Below are positions 19,942-20,245 of a DNA stretch of 20,245 bases, piece by piece. The position numbers and the translations under genes are program-made. Every line of letters starts with the position of its first letter. Position 1 is the first letter of the stretch. This DNA comes from Didymodactylos carnosus (Eukaryota; Rotifera; Eurotatoria; Philodinida; Philodinidae), in NCBI GenBank assembly GCA_905250885.1, contig CAJNOQ010003450.1, forward strand, positions 1 to 20,245, in the 5' to 3' direction. The notes beneath the pieces are model-generated. The model had not been told where the DNA came from, searched no databases, and was given only the letters and a program-made list of their open reading frames with translations.

Positions 19942-20030
19942 CTAGGTATGCACCGGTATCGGTATTCATACCGAAATACCGATACCGACAATACCGAACT
20001 TCAGTATATACCGATACCGAAAATACCGAC
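19942..20030. mobile_element. hAT-like terminus with GTATCGGTAT subterminal repeats
   Basis: The stretch opens AGCTAGGTATGCACCGGTAT and continues as a tight array of CGGTAT, ATACCG and ATACCGATACCG words in both orientations. Ends of this style, a short terminus followed by dense ACCGGTATCGGTA-type repeats, occur in hAT superfamily elements of many animals (recognised from memory, not searched). Only one end is inside the window and no transposase is visible, so it is an end fragment, a non-autonomous copy, or continues past 20245. Confidence 0.55.
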
Positions 20031-20063
20031 TATTTTCACTTAGAACTTTTTGGATTTTTTTAT

Positions 20064-20245
20064 TTGAAATGAGATGTTTTAGCGTCCTGGACACTCAGAA
20101 TGAATCAGGGACGGAAAGCAAGAGCTTTGTTTGCTTTCTAAAGCCAAAGTTTTTCTTTTCTTTCTATCTGAACATGCTCAAAATACACAGCTGAGTGTTG
20201 TTTATACGTTCTGCTTGTCCAGGATGCTAAAATACCTCATTTCAA
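20064..20245. mobile_element. MITE-like element with 29-bp terminal inverted repeats
   Basis: TTGAAATGAGATGTTTTAGC onward (20064-20092) is matched by the reverse complement of 20217-20245, with three mismatches in 29 positions. Weaker similarity continues inward (GGACACTCAGAA against GGACAAGCAGAA). The 182-bp size and non-coding interior fit a MITE. It stops exactly at the window edge, so the inverted repeat may be longer and its target duplication cannot be checked. It lies 33 bp from the hAT-like terminus and may be part of the same insertion. Confidence 0.65.

Noticed and set aside
1..20245. CRISPR arrays, tRNA or rRNA genes, bacterial operons
   Set aside because: No regularly spaced repeats, cloverleaf or rRNA-like segments were seen, and the intron-rich structure is eukaryotic.

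Overview
The window looks like nuclear DNA of a small-genome invertebrate animal. It is AT-rich, its coding parts are cut into many short exons by GT-AG introns mostly 41-70 nt long, and it carries a large EGF / C-type-lectin-like cell-surface gene among decayed DNA transposons. A bdelloid rotifer would fit (tiny introns, expanded EGF-type surface proteins, integrase-like and hAT-like debris), but this is an inference from style, not a sequence match.

Layout. Positions 1-1376 hold no gene I can defend, apart from a weak signal-peptide-like exon at 491-552. A multi-pass membrane protein lies on the minus strand at 1377-2531. Just upstream of it is a near-perfect 312-bp foldback element (2681-2992). 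From 2993 to 4303 I see nothing. The 3' end of a second small membrane protein (4304-5186, minus) follows, with a good splice chain and an AATAAA signal. Then comes about 1.9 kb with no recognisable gene. From 7123 to 8690 lie two halves of one integrase-type (KRBA2-like) transposon gene in head-to-head orientation, each with a stop codon. From about 9236 to 9881 there are short-repeat mosaics and two GC-rich GGCCTG-type blocks that end like hAT transposon termini.

The main gene occupies 9981-19351 on the minus strand. I traced 31 consecutive internal exons plus two possible last exons; every junction is GT-AG and keeps one reading frame. The product is a type I membrane protein of at least about 1,700 residues: seven EGF-like repeats, a C-type-lectin-like region, roughly nine divergent modules with a recurring beta-strand signature (SEA-like by appearance only), one transmembrane helix, and a cytoplasmic tail. 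Two different tails are available, because both candidate last exons have an acceptor in the phase that the transmembrane exon needs. The first visible exon starts inside an EGF repeat, so the 5' end lies beyond the window or is lost. One large intron holds a possible two-exon plus-strand mini-gene with a mitochondrial-presequence-like start.

The right end (19942-20245) is transposon sequence: a GTATCGGTAT-type hAT-like terminus, then a MITE-like element with 29-bp inverted repeats. The genes show no sign of working as one pathway. The best leads are the alternating-exon module architecture with switchable tails, and the foldback element.
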